A stretch of 64,000 nucleotides of DNA from Pseudoalteromonas ulvae UL12. GTDB taxonomy: Bacteria; Pseudomonadota; Gammaproteobacteria; Enterobacterales; Alteromonadaceae. The notes under the pieces were generated by a model. The model did not search any database. It worked only from the letters and a program-made list of their open reading frames with translations, and was not told the DNA's origin. A program made the translations under genes and the position numbers. Shown here in pieces: positions 35,961-46,252 of this stretch (its first letter is position 1; the number at the start of each line of letters is the position of its first letter). Location of the stretch: NCBI RefSeq assembly GCF_014925405.1, contig NZ_AQHJ01000023.1:310001-374000 (forward strand), read 5' to 3'.

Positions 35961-38269
35961 TTCGTTAGTTTATCTAAGTATTCTTGAAGGGCGTCTAGCC
36001 CTTCTTTTATTTGTGCTGGTAAACTTTCTATCCAACACTTTAATTGCTCATCTGAGCTAGTTAGAGCGTGATTTTCCATCTCTTTCGCACTGGCTTGCAC
36101 TTTTAACAACCCCACAGAGCCTGCCGCACCTTTTAACTTATGTGCAACAGACTTATACTCTTCATAATCTTGCTCTGAAAGCGCAGTCTCAAGCTCATTC
36201 AAATACTGAGGCCAAAGCTTATTAAACAACTGGCTACTCTTTGCAAACACTCCGACTCCCATCGAATTCACAAAGTCATTAATTGTTTCAAGTACTAACA
36301 GATCACTGCTTAATTCAAGTTGCAAAATAGGAGGGCGTTCTGCTTGTTCCTCTGGAGTGGAGTGAGAAAAAAGCTCTGCAAACATGCGATCGAGCTTAAT
36401 CGTGCTAATGGGTTTTGCCAGCGCTCCCTGAATACGAATACCCGCCAAGTCTTCTTCGGCTCTGCGCACATTCGCAGTCAGTGCAACAATAGGTAAGTGG
36501 TCAAAATTAGGATCTTGACGAATAATACTGGCCACTTCATCTCCATTGATATCTGGTAATTGCATGTCTAACAGAATTAAATCGAGATCATCTTCTGTTT
36601 CGACAAATGCTAACGCATCTTCCCCTGTTTCAGCCCAAAGCACCTCATGGCCGCGTTGTTCCAATAAGTTAGTCGCGATTTCTGCATTTAAAGGCACATC
36701 TTCAACTAATAAAATATTGAGTCCTCGGCCGCTATATACTTCCTCTCTTGGTGCATTTGATAATTTAAGTGGAATTTCAATTTTAAAGCAGCTACCAATC
36801 CCAACCTCACTCTTAACCGTAAGCTGCCCATCCATCGCCTCTATCAGCGCTTTAGTAACGGCAAGACCAATTCCAGAACCAAGCGCGTTACTGCCATTAA
36901 TATCAGGCACCTTATAGTACATATCAAAAATACGATGGATTTGGTCTTGCGCAATACCAATACCGGTATCAACCACCTCTATCATCAACCATGATTGGGT
37001 TTTACGGTATTCGCGTACTGAGCGAAGTTTAACTGAACCCCGGGGAGTAAACTTCACGGCATTATTAATGAGGTTCCACAATACTTGACGAAGGCGGGTA
37101 GGATCTAATTGTGCATAAATGTCGAGCACACCATGCTGTTCAACATTAAAGAGCAGGTCTTTTTGCTGTGCGATTAAACCACCAAAATTAATCACATCAT
37201 TCAAGAAATCCGAAACATTGACACTTTCACAAGCGATATCGAGCTGGTCCCGATCAACTTTATCTAAATCTATAATATCATTGAAAATATTCCCAAGCGT
37301 TTCAGCACTCGAAAACACAGTATTACACCAGCTGCGTTGATTGGCTGACAACTCAGTCTCAAGCAACATCCGCGTTAAACCAACAATACCATTTAAAGGG
37401 GTTCTTAATTCATGGCTCAGAGTCGCAATAAACTTCCCTTTATCTTTATAAGCTTGTTCTAAAGCTTGTTCTGCTTCTTTTCGTGAAGTGATATCACGAC
37501 CAAATCCTAATAAGCCGATATATTCATGCTTGGCATTAAAAAACGGTACTTTGCGCATTTCAAACCATCGGGTTTCATTATTCACTTTGTATTCAACATC
37601 TAAAGTTAGTGACGCTTGTTGTTGCTCAACTTCTTTGTCAGTTTTTAATACCGATGGTAATAGGGCTGGGGAGTAAATTTCTTCTGCTTTTTTACCAATT
37701 AGGTCTGAGGTCGCAATCCCCATTACCTCTTCAAATTTTCGGTTACAACCAGCGAAGTTACCTTGCTCATCGCGGTAATAAAACAAATCTGGCGATGAGT
37801 CGACAATCGAGCGCAATAATACCCCTTGCTCGGCTAATTCAAGCTGAGTTTTCTTGCGTTCGGCAATTTCTTTTCTTAACTCATCAATGGCGCGTCGTTT
37901 GGCATGAAAGGCCATTTTACGCTCTTCAATTTCATTGTTCAGTCTTTGGATGTTGTCACTAAGATTTTGATTTAGGTGCTTTTCTTGTTGAGTCGCGTTT
38001 TCTAAGTAGGCAAAGGAGGCATGGAGCTGTTGGATTAAATCAATCACGACATAAACAAATATCGGTGCAGAGAGTGCTGAAAATACCATGATCCCAATCA
38101 CGTCAGCCCACTTCACCATTCCTTCGACCACATAATAATATGTACAAGAAACAACTAAAGCACACACCAAACAAAACAGATACAGCAGCACGCCGGAGCG
38201 GCCTACCCCCTGTTTTGCGACAAAAGATGAGATAAGACGAGCCCAAGGGCTAAGGGATGATTCAATCAT
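35957..38269 (-). CDS. arcB: Aerobic respiration control sensor kinase ArcB
   Basis: 770 residues, tripartite. Two TM helices in the first 80 residues enclose a very short periplasmic loop. A coiled coil is followed by a PAS domain ([23 protein letters not shown] [22 protein letters not shown]). HisKA ([19 protein letters not shown]), HATPase ([21 protein letters not shown]), the receiver ([26 protein letters not shown]) and Hpt ([15 protein letters not shown]) complete it. It senses the quinone redox state and phosphorylates ArcA. Similarity to E. coli ArcB runs through all parts. Confidence 0.94.
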   Translation of the reverse strand: MIESSLSPWARLISSFVAKQGVGRSGVLLYLFCLVCALVVSCTYYYVVEGMVKWADVIGIMVFSALSAPIFVYVVIDLIQQLHASFAYLENATQQEKHLNQNLSDNIQRLNNEIEERKMAFHAKRRAIDELRKEIAERKKTQLELAEQGVLLRSIVDSSPDLFYYRDEQGNFAGCNRKFEEVMGIATSDLIGKKAEEIYSPALLPSVLKTDKEVEQQQASLTLDVEYKVNNETRWFEMRKVPFFNAKHEYIGLLGFGRDITSRKEAEQALEQAYKDKGKFIATLSHELRTPLNGIVGLTRMLLETELSANQRSWCNTVFSSAETLGNIFNDIIDLDKVDRDQLDIACESVNVSDFLNDVINFGGLIAQQKDLLFNVEQHGVLDIYAQLDPTRLRQVLWNLINNAVKFTPRGSVKLRSVREYRKTQSWLMIEVVDTGIGIAQDQIHRIFDMYYKVPDINGSNALGSGIGLAVTKALIEAMDGQLTVKSEVGIGSCFKIEIPLKLSNAPREEVYSGRGLNILLVEDVPLNAEIATNLLEQRGHEVLWAETGEDALAFVETEDDLDLILLDMQLPDINGDEVASIIRQDPNFDHLPIVALTANVRRAEEDLAGIRIQGALAKPISTIKLDRMFAELFSHSTPEEQAERPPILQLELSSDLLVLETINDFVNSMGVGVFAKSSQLFNKLWPQYLNELETALSEQDYEEYKSVAHKLKGAAGSVGLLKVQASAKEMENHALTSSDEQLKCWIESLPAQIKEGLDALQEYLDKLTN

Positions 38270-38316
38270 AACTTAGTATTAACTCTTGTATCTGCCCGTC
38301 GAAAAATAATCGCAGG

Positions 38317-40116
38317 TTAGTTGATTAAAATTTGATTTGTTACACCACTAAACGAACAACGAGACTCTTTATCACCATCAAGTAATATCACCCCTTGTCT
38401 TGCTGCACTACTCGCGCTTTTAACTAATTGTAGCGTATAGTTTATTTCTTGCAGCTGACCTATCGCGATTGCAGAACTTGCACCTGTATTACATAACATT
38501 TGGCTAAATTTGAAATAATTGTAACGACCAAAAGGCTGCGAAGATGTCACCGTCGGGTTCGTGCTATTCAAACGTGTCGCTATTTTCCAAGGTGCAAAAT
38601 CAGGGGCAACGCTGGCATTTCGATAAACCACTTTATCTTGATGAGTAAAGTAATGACTAATGTATTCACCTGTTGCCATGTTTGAGGATAACTTCCCATC
38701 TTGAATGTCAAAAATCCAAAAGCCACCACTGCCAATAACATCAAATGTTACGCTGTCGCCTTTGTCACTTTCTTCAATACTGATTGCCAAAGCCGTTTTT
38801 CTATCTAAGCCAAAACTCATTTGTGTTTGAGTGTCATAAGCAACTTTTAATAAACGGGTTTGTCTGGCTAATGAAGACAGCTGAGTATCAATTAAGCCAT
38901 ACGGGAACAAACCTAAAACCCCTTCTGACAAGTAATTGAGTTCGCGCTCTGCTTCAGTAGAAATACAGTCAACCCCTAAGTTACAAACTTCATTTGCGCT
39001 TAAGTAAACATTACTTGGCTCAATCATGACTTGAGCCCCTTCCCCAGATAAAATAGTATTTCGAGAAGCTAAGCTATTAATGCTTTGACCTTCGACCGCA
39101 ATAATTAATTGTTTATTGCCTAGCATTTCCTTTATTTTCAACAGCTCAGGACTTGCTTCTCCAGTTGGTTTATTAAGAGCATGAGAAGCCAATAAATTAC
39201 TACCATCGGCAATATAAATAGCATCTGCACGTTTGATGCTATCTAAAATACTCTCATCTTTACGACAAGCGGCTTCTTGTAACTTAAATAAATCAGGGTA
39301 AAGAATATTGCGACGGAAACTGCCTAACTTTTGAATTTGAAATTGAGCGAGCTTACTACAGGCTTCTGCATCATATTCTTTTACTGACAAAGCAGTTTGC
39401 ATTGCGCCATCTAACGGCAGCCAGATCACTTCAAAGCCAAGTTGCTCAAATAACCCAGTGTAATAATCAACTTTTTGATATGGGTCTCGACTCACACCTG
39501 TTAATAACGCCACTCGTGGTTTACGTTTTTTGCCTGCAACCTGATCCGCTCGCTCGTAAAAAGCTTGATAAGCTAATAAAGCTGATTCATTGTTGGTTGC
39601 CATTAAATCAACTTGAGTCTTTAAACGCTTGCCTGCTCGGGTGGCTTGTTTTTGCTCAAGCAAGTCGAATAAGTTATTGCGCTCAAACTCGAATAAACCA
39701 GACCAAACATCGCGGCCTTTTATTGTTTTATCTTGATGAGTAAATGTACTGCGACGGATTAAACGTACAAATTCACGTTCTGACAGTTGCGAGGCTTCAA
39801 TTTGAGGCTTTAACGATTGCAGCATTGCAATCACTTGGGCGCGAAGCTCTGGTTGTTCTGTCCAATTAAAATCAGACAAACGAGTAATAGCTTCATCGGT
39901 CACTTGAAAAATTGGCCCTAATTTCGCACTTTCATCAAATCCAGTTTGCTTTTTGGCTGGCGAGCAATATCTATCCATATCACTTGAACAAACTTCAAGT
40001 TCTTGACCGAACAAAAATACATTAGCCTGCTCTTGGGCGATACTCTGACCTGCATTTAAAAGCGCAGCCATACCTAATAGTAAGCTAGCAAGCGATTTAG
40101 TGTGACGAATATTCAT
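38317..40116 (-). CDS. Exported cyanophycinase-like (S51 / class I amidotransferase-like) protein
   Basis: 599 residues with a signal peptide (LLLGMAALLNAGQSIAQ). The middle part (about 200-370) looks like a peptidase S51/cyanophycinase fold: RVALLTGVSRDPYQKVDYYTGLFEQ, ADAIYIADGSNLL, then IIAVEGQSINSLASRN where the family normally has a Gly-x-Ser-Ala-Gly nucleophile turn. The nucleophile motif is therefore not clean and activity is uncertain. About 180 N-terminal and 180 C-terminal residues are unassigned; several Cys pairs suggest a disulfide-bonded extracytoplasmic protein. It follows the start of arcB on the same strand but is separated by a 47-base gap from its end, so co-transcription is doubtful. 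Confidence 0.65.
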   Translation of the reverse strand: MNIRHTKSLASLLLGMAALLNAGQSIAQEQANVFLFGQELEVCSSDMDRYCSPAKKQTGFDESAKLGPIFQVTDEAITRLSDFNWTEQPELRAQVIAMLQSLKPQIEASQLSEREFVRLIRRSTFTHQDKTIKGRDVWSGLFEFERNNLFDLLEQKQATRAGKRLKTQVDLMATNNESALLAYQAFYERADQVAGKKRKPRVALLTGVSRDPYQKVDYYTGLFEQLGFEVIWLPLDGAMQTALSVKEYDAEACSKLAQFQIQKLGSFRRNILYPDLFKLQEAACRKDESILDSIKRADAIYIADGSNLLASHALNKPTGEASPELLKIKEMLGNKQLIIAVEGQSINSLASRNTILSGEGAQVMIEPSNVYLSANEVCNLGVDCISTEAERELNYLSEGVLGLFPYGLIDTQLSSLARQTRLLKVAYDTQTQMSFGLDRKTALAISIEESDKGDSVTFDVIGSGGFWIFDIQDGKLSSNMATGEYISHYFTHQDKVVYRNASVAPDFAPWKIATRLNSTNPTVTSSQPFGRYNYFKFSQMLCNTGASSAIAIGQLQEINYTLQLVKSASSAARQGVILLDGDKESRCSFSGVTNQILIN

Positions 40117-40320
40117 TGAAAGATACCATTTTATTATTATTTTTTAGTAACTAAGCACGCAAAGTGCACCAAAAAACAAAGCGCATAATCTCTGCATTCT
40201 ACCAATAAGTAACTGTACTTAAAAGAATATATAAGCAAACAAATGATCTTTTATCGTATTGAGGCAAAGCAATTGCTTAGAGCTTGAAAAGCTTATTAAA
40301 AATAGAATATATTGTGCCAA

Positions 40321-40351
40321 ATAATACCTGAGTAAATTTGTAAGGTATTAT
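40321..40351. promoter_or_regulatory. Inverted repeat upstream of folE2
   Basis: Perfect 9-base arms ATAATACCT (40321-40329) and AGGTATTAT (40343-40351) with a 13-base gap, about 107 bases before the folE2 start. The rest of the 340-base gap 40117-40457 is plain AT-rich sequence. It may be a regulator site; it does not match a Zur box. Confidence 0.45.
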
Positions 40352-40457
40352 GAACAAACTTGTCTTTTTTTCATTTTATAAAAAAAGCACCTTCGCGTTT
40401 TTTATTGTAGAATGGCGCGTTTTTCAGCATAGGCTATTTCTGGGAGTAAACGAACCG

Positions 40458-41381
40458 ATGCAAAAATTCATGCCTGACATTGCCCACTCTGCTGAGGCAT
40501 TACAAGAAGGGACACTCGACTGGGTTGGAATGAGCCAAATTGAGCTCCCACTCGTTGTTAGTAGCAAAGACAGCCCTGAACAGCATGTATCTGCATTAGC
40601 TGAAGCTTTCGTCAACTTAAATGATCCCCAAGCGAAAGGCATTCATATGTCGCGTTTGTATTTGGCACTGGATGAGTTTTCTAATCATCAAACATTAACG
40701 CCAAAGACTTTAGCTAGCGTTTTAGATCAATTTATTAGCAGTCATCACTCACTGAGTGATCAAGCTCAAGTTACCTTAAAATTTGATTATCATCTGCGTC
40801 GTCGCTCTTTATTAAGCGGAAAAACAGGCTGGAAAGCCTACCCAGTTGAAATTACTGCAACTTATAAAGAGCAAACAGTTGTTCTTGAGCTAAGTGTCGC
40901 GGTGACTTATTCATCAACTTGCCCATGCTCTGCTGCTTTAGCGCGCCAGTTGATTCAACAAGCTTTTGATCAGCAATTTACCGAGCAAGCAATCGATAAA
41001 GATCAAGTCATGCAATGGCTTGGCAGTACTCAAGGTATTGTTGCAACACCACACTCTCAAAGATCTATTGCGCAAGTAAAGGTAAAGCTCAACCAACTCG
41101 ACAGCCATTTTGATATTTTAGGTTTGATTGATGCACTTGAAAATGAGCTAAAAACTCCCGTTCAAGCAGCCGTTAAACGCGAAGATGAGCAAGAGTTTGC
41201 ACGCCTCAATGGTCAAAATTTAATGTTTTGCGAAGATGCAGCCCGAAAAGTAAAACATATACTCAACCAGCAAAGTGATTATTCTGATTTCTGGTTACGC
41301 ATCAACCATTACGAATCCCTTCATGCCCATGACGCAGTCAGTATCGCGGTTAAAGGGGTTGAAATGGGTTATACCGCTTAA
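40458..41381 (+). CDS. folE2: GTP cyclohydrolase FolE2 (type IB)
   Basis: 307 residues from the ATG at 40458; the upstream open frame back to 40350 has no family similarity and GGGAG precedes this ATG. It opens the folate pathway by making dihydroneopterin triphosphate from GTP. Signatures are [44 protein letters not shown] (metal-binding Cys) and [15 protein letters not shown]. FolE2 can use metals other than zinc and often replaces FolE1 under zinc limitation. No zinc genes flank it. Confidence 0.92.
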   Translation: MQKFMPDIAHSAEALQEGTLDWVGMSQIELPLVVSSKDSPEQHVSALAEAFVNLNDPQAKGIHMSRLYLALDEFSNHQTLTPKTLASVLDQFISSHHSLSDQAQVTLKFDYHLRRRSLLSGKTGWKAYPVEITATYKEQTVVLELSVAVTYSSTCPCSAALARQLIQQAFDQQFTEQAIDKDQVMQWLGSTQGIVATPHSQRSIAQVKVKLNQLDSHFDILGLIDALENELKTPVQAAVKREDEQEFARLNGQNLMFCEDAARKVKHILNQQSDYSDFWLRINHYESLHAHDAVSIAVKGVEMGYTA

Positions 41382-41507
41382 TTTTTATATCGGGGCTATG
41401 TCGATAACACTTTAGCATAGCTCCCACGCATTCTTACTTTAAGACATCACTTTTGGCATAAATTGTGCTTTAGCCAAGCAGTGTCAATTTGTTGTCTTGG
41501 AGTAGTT

Positions 41508-42104
41508 ATGGAATTTGTACTGTTATCGATTTTAGTGTTGGTCGTAATTGCAGCGGTTATTGCGGGGCGAATGACCGATAGCGGCAACCCTTACCCATTC
41601 AAAAGTAAAACGAGTTTATTTACGCAAGTAGAAAAGTCGTTTTTAACCTTGCTAGAGCAATCTGTCGGTAATGATTATAAAGTTGTCAGTCGAGTAAAAT
41701 TAATCGATGTGATTGACTTTAAATCTGGTATCAATGAAAAAAATAAACGCACGGCCCTGACTAAAGCCAAAAATAAACAGCTCGACTTCGTCTTGCTTGA
41801 TAAACAAAATTTAAATATTGTCGCTGCGATAGATCTTGTAAATAACAATAACAAAGAAGGCCATAAAGCCCAAAAAGACTGGTTTGTGGGCGGCGCGCTT
41901 GAGTCTGCTGGTATCCCTCATATTCGTATGAAAGTCAAAGCTGGTTATAAGTCTTCTGAAGTACGCCAAGCTATTTTATTTAAACTTGGCAAAAAAGCGG
42001 TGAAACCGCCAATAGTCAAAGCAAAAACGATTATGCGTCCGGCGGTATTATCTCCTTCTCAAGTGAAAGCATCAAACTCCACTGCTTTGGCACAGGTCTC
42101 TTAG
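41508..42104 (+). CDS. DUF2726 family membrane-anchored protein
   Basis: 198 residues. The ATG at 41508 is preferred because TTGGAG lies 6 bases before it; 15 residues of open frame upstream look noncoding. One N-terminal TM helix (LLSILVLVVIAAVIAG) precedes a DUF2726 domain (SLFTQVEKSFLTLLEQ, LDFVLLDKQNLNIVAAIDL, AGIPHIRMKVKAGY). The core is restriction-endonuclease-like in fold, with D and xAAIDL positions; nuclease activity is unproven. It is a single gene between folE2 and mtnN. Confidence 0.82.
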   Translation: MEFVLLSILVLVVIAAVIAGRMTDSGNPYPFKSKTSLFTQVEKSFLTLLEQSVGNDYKVVSRVKLIDVIDFKSGINEKNKRTALTKAKNKQLDFVLLDKQNLNIVAAIDLVNNNNKEGHKAQKDWFVGGALESAGIPHIRMKVKAGYKSSEVRQAILFKLGKKAVKPPIVKAKTIMRPAVLSPSQVKASNSTALAQVS

Positions 42105-42286
42105 TAATGTTTGCAGCGCAATGCGCTGCAAACTTCATATCCAAAACTTTGGTGATTATGCCAGCAATCAATTCAGCCCATTTTTAAGCCCTCGGGTGGC
42201 GATTTTTCATATCCCTAAGTCTTTGATTCTCGCATTTTTAAGCTTTCACAGTATAATCAGCACAACTAGAAAGAGGATTATATTTT

Positions 42287-42994
42287 ATGAATATCGGTAT
42301 CATTGGCGCTATGGAGCCTGAAGTGGCCATTTTGCGCGACACCATGACACAAGTGAATACAACTCAAGTTGCTGGATTTACCTTTTATACAGGTCAGTTA
42401 GCTGAGCACACGGTTACCTTGGTTCAATCTGGCATTGGTAAAGTGGCATCGAGTATCGCTACAACACTATTAATTGAACGTTTTTCACCTGATTGCATTA
42501 TTAATACCGGCTCAGCCGGTGGGTTTGAGCAAAGCTTAAATGTAGGCGATGTGGTGATTTCATCTGAAGTGCGTCATCACGATGTTGATGTCACAGCATT
42601 TGGTTATGAGTTTGGCCAAGTACCAAATATGCCGGCGGGTTTTTCGGCTCATCCAACATTGATTGAAGCTGCGCAACAAGCTATTGCGTCATTAGATAGT
42701 GTAAAAACGATGACGGGCCTTATCTGTACCGGTGATTCATTTATGTGTGATCCTGTGCGCATTGAAGCAACACGTACACAATTCCCATCAATGCTTGCCG
42801 TTGAGATGGAAGGTGCATCAATTGCGCAAACGTGTCATCAGCTCAACACTCCTTTTGTGGTGATCCGCTCATTATCGGATATTGCAGGTAAAGAATCGCC
42901 AGAGTCATTTGAAGCATACCTAGTAACAGCCTCAGAAAATTCATCAAAGATGGTGACTGCATTACTCACTAATTTACAAGGTGTGACTCTTTAA
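42287..42994 (+). CDS. mtnN: 5'-methylthioadenosine/S-adenosylhomocysteine nucleosidase
   Basis: 235 residues. The general acid Glu is in [11 protein letters not shown] near residue 12. The glycine-rich ribose region is NTGSAGGF, the substrate Glu lies in [13 protein letters not shown] and the catalytic Asp in [10 protein letters not shown]. It recycles MTA and SAH, feeding methionine salvage and autoinducer-2 synthesis. The next gene begins at the base after its stop codon, so the two are co-transcribed. Confidence 0.97.
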   Translation: MNIGIIGAMEPEVAILRDTMTQVNTTQVAGFTFYTGQLAEHTVTLVQSGIGKVASSIATTLLIERFSPDCIINTGSAGGFEQSLNVGDVVISSEVRHHDVDVTAFGYEFGQVPNMPAGFSAHPTLIEAAQQAIASLDSVKTMTGLICTGDSFMCDPVRIEATRTQFPSMLAVEMEGASIAQTCHQLNTPFVVIRSLSDIAGKESPESFEAYLVTASENSSKMVTALLTNLQGVTL

Positions 42995-43948
42995 GTGCTC
43001 CTTGATATCGCCCAACAACATTTGGGCTTTATTTTATTGCTTGTGGCAATCTGCGCCGAGCGCATATTGCCTCTTTCCCGCGCCTATCACCCATTCACTT
43101 TATTTAAGCTCATTTTTAGCAACATTCAGTCTCGTATTTTTGATTCTCAATCCACTGCGCAATATCAATATTTAGCGGGTACGCTAGGGCTTATTTTACC
43201 AGTATTAACCATACTGGCTTTAGTCTGGGGGATTTTATACTTTGCTATTTATCCGCAATGGCTTTCGGCATTCATTTTATATTTGTGTATTGAAAGTAAA
43301 GAACTCGAAAGTGCCATCAAAAAAATCCCAACTCTGCTCAAACATAACCAAAAAGCAGCCGCTCGCGACTTGCTCAGGCTCTGGTTACGAAGAGAAACAG
43401 CGTCCTTATCGGAAGTTGGCATCATTAAAGCCAGTATTGAAACACTTGTTCTGCGTTTAGCGCGTCATTATTTTGCGGTGATTTTTTGGTTTTTAGTCGC
43501 TGGACCTTTTGTTGCATTAAGCTATCGCTTGATTAATTTAGTCCATAATACTTGGTCAAAAAAAGTGGCCCCCGATGCTGCCTTCCTCAAACCTGTGCAA
43601 GTCATTAATTATACATTTGAATGGTTACCTACGCGCTTAGTCGCATGCTCCATTGCTTTGAGTAAACACAGCCGTGTCGCGATTCGCTATATGGGTCAAT
43701 ATGGCCGATTTTTCTATCAGAAAAATACCGGATGGCTCCTCAGCGCGATGGCGGCTGCAATGCAAATACAAATTGGTGGTCCCGCCTTGTACCAAAAAAA
43801 GCGATATGCGAAAATGCGCGTGAGTCAAAGCCCTCTGCCTTCGGCTCGTGCCATACCGCACGCTTTAAGCATACTTAACCAAGTAAAAATTCTCTGGTTG
43901 AGTGTCATAATATTATTGGAGATCGCTGTTGCTTTTCTTAAAGTCTAG
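42995..43948 (+). CDS. CbiB/CobD-family membrane protein, divergent
   Basis: 317 residues with 4-5 membrane helices. It resembles adenosylcobinamide-phosphate synthase in ARDLLRLWLRRETASLSEVGIIKASIETLVLRLARHY-type segment (ARDLLRLW..RRETASLSE, then GPFVALSYRLINLV and WLPTRLVA). The usual GDPxxxPHPV motif near the N-terminus and the ENxxDG motif after ETV are not present. The catalytic role is therefore doubtful; a helper in cobamide salvage is an inference from its placement before btuF. GTG start directly after mtnN. Confidence 0.75.
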   Translation: MLLDIAQQHLGFILLLVAICAERILPLSRAYHPFTLFKLIFSNIQSRIFDSQSTAQYQYLAGTLGLILPVLTILALVWGILYFAIYPQWLSAFILYLCIESKELESAIKKIPTLLKHNQKAAARDLLRLWLRRETASLSEVGIIKASIETLVLRLARHYFAVIFWFLVAGPFVALSYRLINLVHNTWSKKVAPDAAFLKPVQVINYTFEWLPTRLVACSIALSKHSRVAIRYMGQYGRFFYQKNTGWLLSAMAAAMQIQIGGPALYQKKRYAKMRVSQSPLPSARAIPHALSILNQVKILWLSVIILLEIAVAFLKV

Positions 43949-44759
43949 ATGGATATTCGTTTTTTTAATTTGTACTTCATTTTCCTCTTTTGCCACACAA
44001 CGCATAGCAACTTTGGCTCCTCATTTAACTGAATGGGCCTACTCACTTGGTTTAGGTGAGCAAATTGTCGCCGTCAGTGCTTACAGTGATTACCCTTTAG
44101 AGGCACAAAAAAAACCGATTGTATCAGATGCAAATGGGATCAATTTAGATGCCCTGATCCGTTTAAAACCTGATTTAGTGTTGATGTGGCAAGGCAGCGC
44201 CCAATCTGCGCAAGTAGAAAAACTAAAGCGTTTTGGGATTAAGGTGCATATCTCAAACCCTCATACACTTGAAGATATTCCAAAGCAGTTGATGCAAGTG
44301 GCAAAGTTAACTGATACCACTGCGATAGCAACTAAACTGAATAAAGCATTTTTAACGCGCTTAGACTCTATTAAAAATCAATATCAACACCGACCTAAAC
44401 AAAACACTTTTTTTCAAGTGTGGCATTCGCCTATCATCACCTCCAATGGCGATAGCTGGATCCAAAATTTATTAGATGTGTGTGCTTTAACTAACCCCTT
44501 TTCTGAGCATTCAGTGGCCTATCCGACCGTCAATAAAGAGCAAGTCATGCTTAAGAATCCTGACATCATTATCATTTCAAACAAGAGCCCAAGTAGTGGC
44601 CATGGAGAGATGTGGTCAAACTTAAAAATGATTAACGCAGTGAAAAATGACCGCATGTATTACATCGACCCTGATTATTTACACCGTTTTACGGCAAGAG
44701 TATTACAAGGTTTAGAACATCTTTGCGATATTACCGCTCCGATAAAAACATCTGACTAG
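43929..44759 (+). CDS. btuF: Vitamin B12 periplasmic binding protein BtuF
   Basis: 276 residues with a signal peptide (WIFVFLICTSFSSFA). The periplasmic-binding-protein halves have RIATLAPHLTEWAYSLGLGEQIVAVSAYSDYP, then LIRLKPDLVLMW and QVMLKNPDIIIISN. Captures cobalamin for an ABC importer. The importer genes btuCD are not in this window. The TTG start at 43929 overlaps the previous gene by 20 bases, with GGAG 7 bases before it; the nearest ATG is out of frame. Confidence 0.92.
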   Translation: MLFLKSRWIFVFLICTSFSSFATQRIATLAPHLTEWAYSLGLGEQIVAVSAYSDYPLEAQKKPIVSDANGINLDALIRLKPDLVLMWQGSAQSAQVEKLKRFGIKVHISNPHTLEDIPKQLMQVAKLTDTTAIATKLNKAFLTRLDSIKNQYQHRPKQNTFFQVWHSPIITSNGDSWIQNLLDVCALTNPFSEHSVAYPTVNKEQVMLKNPDIIIISNKSPSSGHGEMWSNLKMINAVKNDRMYYIDPDYLHRFTARVLQGLEHLCDITAPIKTSD

Positions 44760-44804
44760 GGGCTTATATGGACTCCCCGTTAATGTCAAAAAGAGTACAG
44801 ACAC

Positions 44805-44841
44805 AAAAAAACCGATAACGTTACACGCTATCGGTTTTTTT
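44805..44841. terminator. Bidirectional terminator between btuF and tyrS
   Basis: The stem AAAAAACCGATA / TATCGGTTTTTT has an 11-base loop, between two convergent genes. Confidence 0.9.
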
Positions 44842-44855
44842 AAAATCAGAAATAA

Positions 44856-46058
44856 TTATACGACAGAAATATTAGCAAACTTACGTTTACCTACTTGATA
44901 AATTTCTTGTGTACCTTTACTGATTTCAAGTTTGGTATCAGTGATTTTATCTTCACCATTAAGCTTTACCGCACCTTGCTTAATCATGCGCATCGCTTCT
45001 GAAGTACTGGCAACCAACCCTGCTTCTTTAAGTAAATTAGCAATTGAGATCACGTCAGTCTCAATCGTGACAGTTACTTCAGGGATATCATCTGGCAATG
45101 CTTTCTTTTGAAAACGATTAATAAAATCTTGATAAGCAGCTTCTGCATCATCTTCACTATGAAAACGGGTAATCATTTCTTGTGCAAAAGAAATCTTGAT
45201 ATCACGTGGGTTTTTACCCTCTGCTACTTGTGCTTTTAACTCTTCAATTTGTTCAATTGATAACGCACTTAATAACTCATAATAACGCCACATCAAATCA
45301 TCAGAGATAGACATGATTTTACCAAACATCTCTGTTGGGCTGTCAGTAATACCGATATAGTTACCCAGCGACTTAGACATTTTTTGAACGCCATCAGTCC
45401 CTTCAAGAAGTGGCATCATCAAGACTGTTTGCGGTTTTTGACCTTCGCTCTTTTGCAGCTCACGGCCCATTAACAAATTAAAACGTTGATCAGTGCCACC
45501 GAGCTCAACGTCTGACTCTAGCGCAACAGAATCCCAGCCTTGCACTAATGGATATAAAAACTCGTGGATCGCAATGGGCTGACCGCCTGCATAACGCTTT
45601 TTGAAATCATCTCGCTCAAGCATACGCGCAACAGTTTGGTTAGAAGCTAATTTGATCATACCCGCAGAACCAAGCTTTTCCATCCAAGTAGAGTTAAATG
45701 CAACGGTTGTTTTTGCTGGATCTAAAATCTTAAACACTTGCTCTTTATATGTTTCTGCATTGGCTAGAACATCTTCACGAGTCAATGGTTTACGCGTTAC
45801 ATTTTTGCCGGTCGGATCACCAATCATACCCGTGAAATCACCAATTAAGAAAATCACTTCATGACCTAAGTCCTGAAAAGTCTTCATTTTATTAATTAGT
45901 ACTGTGTGCCCCAAATGTAAATCTGGAGCGGTTGGATCAAAGCCCGCTTTGATTTTTAGTTTTTTACCTGATTTAAGTTTTTCAACGAGCTCTTCTTCGA
46001 TCAGTATTTCTTCAGCGCCACGTTTAATTTCTGCTAACGCGGCTTGTAAATCAGCCAT
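44856..46058 (-). CDS. tyrS: Tyrosyl-tRNA synthetase
   Basis: 400 residues from the ATG at 46058. The more upstream TTG (46070) is part of the TTGGAG ribosome site and so not the start. The class I motifs are HLGH ([11 protein letters not shown]) and KMSKS ([15 protein letters not shown]). A C-terminal S4 RNA-binding domain has [27 protein letters not shown]. It charges tRNA-Tyr. The lack of zinc ligands and the sequence type put it in the TyrRZ-like (TyrS type 2) group. Confidence 0.96.
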   Translation of the reverse strand: MADLQAALAEIKRGAEEILIEEELVEKLKSGKKLKIKAGFDPTAPDLHLGHTVLINKMKTFQDLGHEVIFLIGDFTGMIGDPTGKNVTRKPLTREDVLANAETYKEQVFKILDPAKTTVAFNSTWMEKLGSAGMIKLASNQTVARMLERDDFKKRYAGGQPIAIHEFLYPLVQGWDSVALESDVELGGTDQRFNLLMGRELQKSEGQKPQTVLMMPLLEGTDGVQKMSKSLGNYIGITDSPTEMFGKIMSISDDLMWRYYELLSALSIEQIEELKAQVAEGKNPRDIKISFAQEMITRFHSEDDAEAAYQDFINRFQKKALPDDIPEVTVTIETDVISIANLLKEAGLVASTSEAMRMIKQGAVKLNGEDKITDTKLEISKGTQEIYQVGKRKFANISVV

Positions 46059-46252
46059 TGATTTCTCCAAATAACATTAAGCTGAGAATGTTGGCAAAAA
46101 ACAACGACTCGTCTTTTGTCACATTACATATATTTACTCGATTCTAACTCATTATTTATGGACTTTAAATGCACAAACCACTGGTATTAGCGCTATAATC
46201 GTTATATGCTGAAAATTGTTATAAAGTAGCGTTTAGTTAGAAAAGGTTAATC

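Noticed and set aside
40117-40457. Zur box or riboswitch before folE2
   Set aside because: Only an ATAATACCT inverted repeat is present; it does not fit the Zur consensus and no riboswitch core was found.
42121-42321. 66-codon open frame before mtnN
   Set aside because: It overlaps the mtnN start and lacks any family feature.
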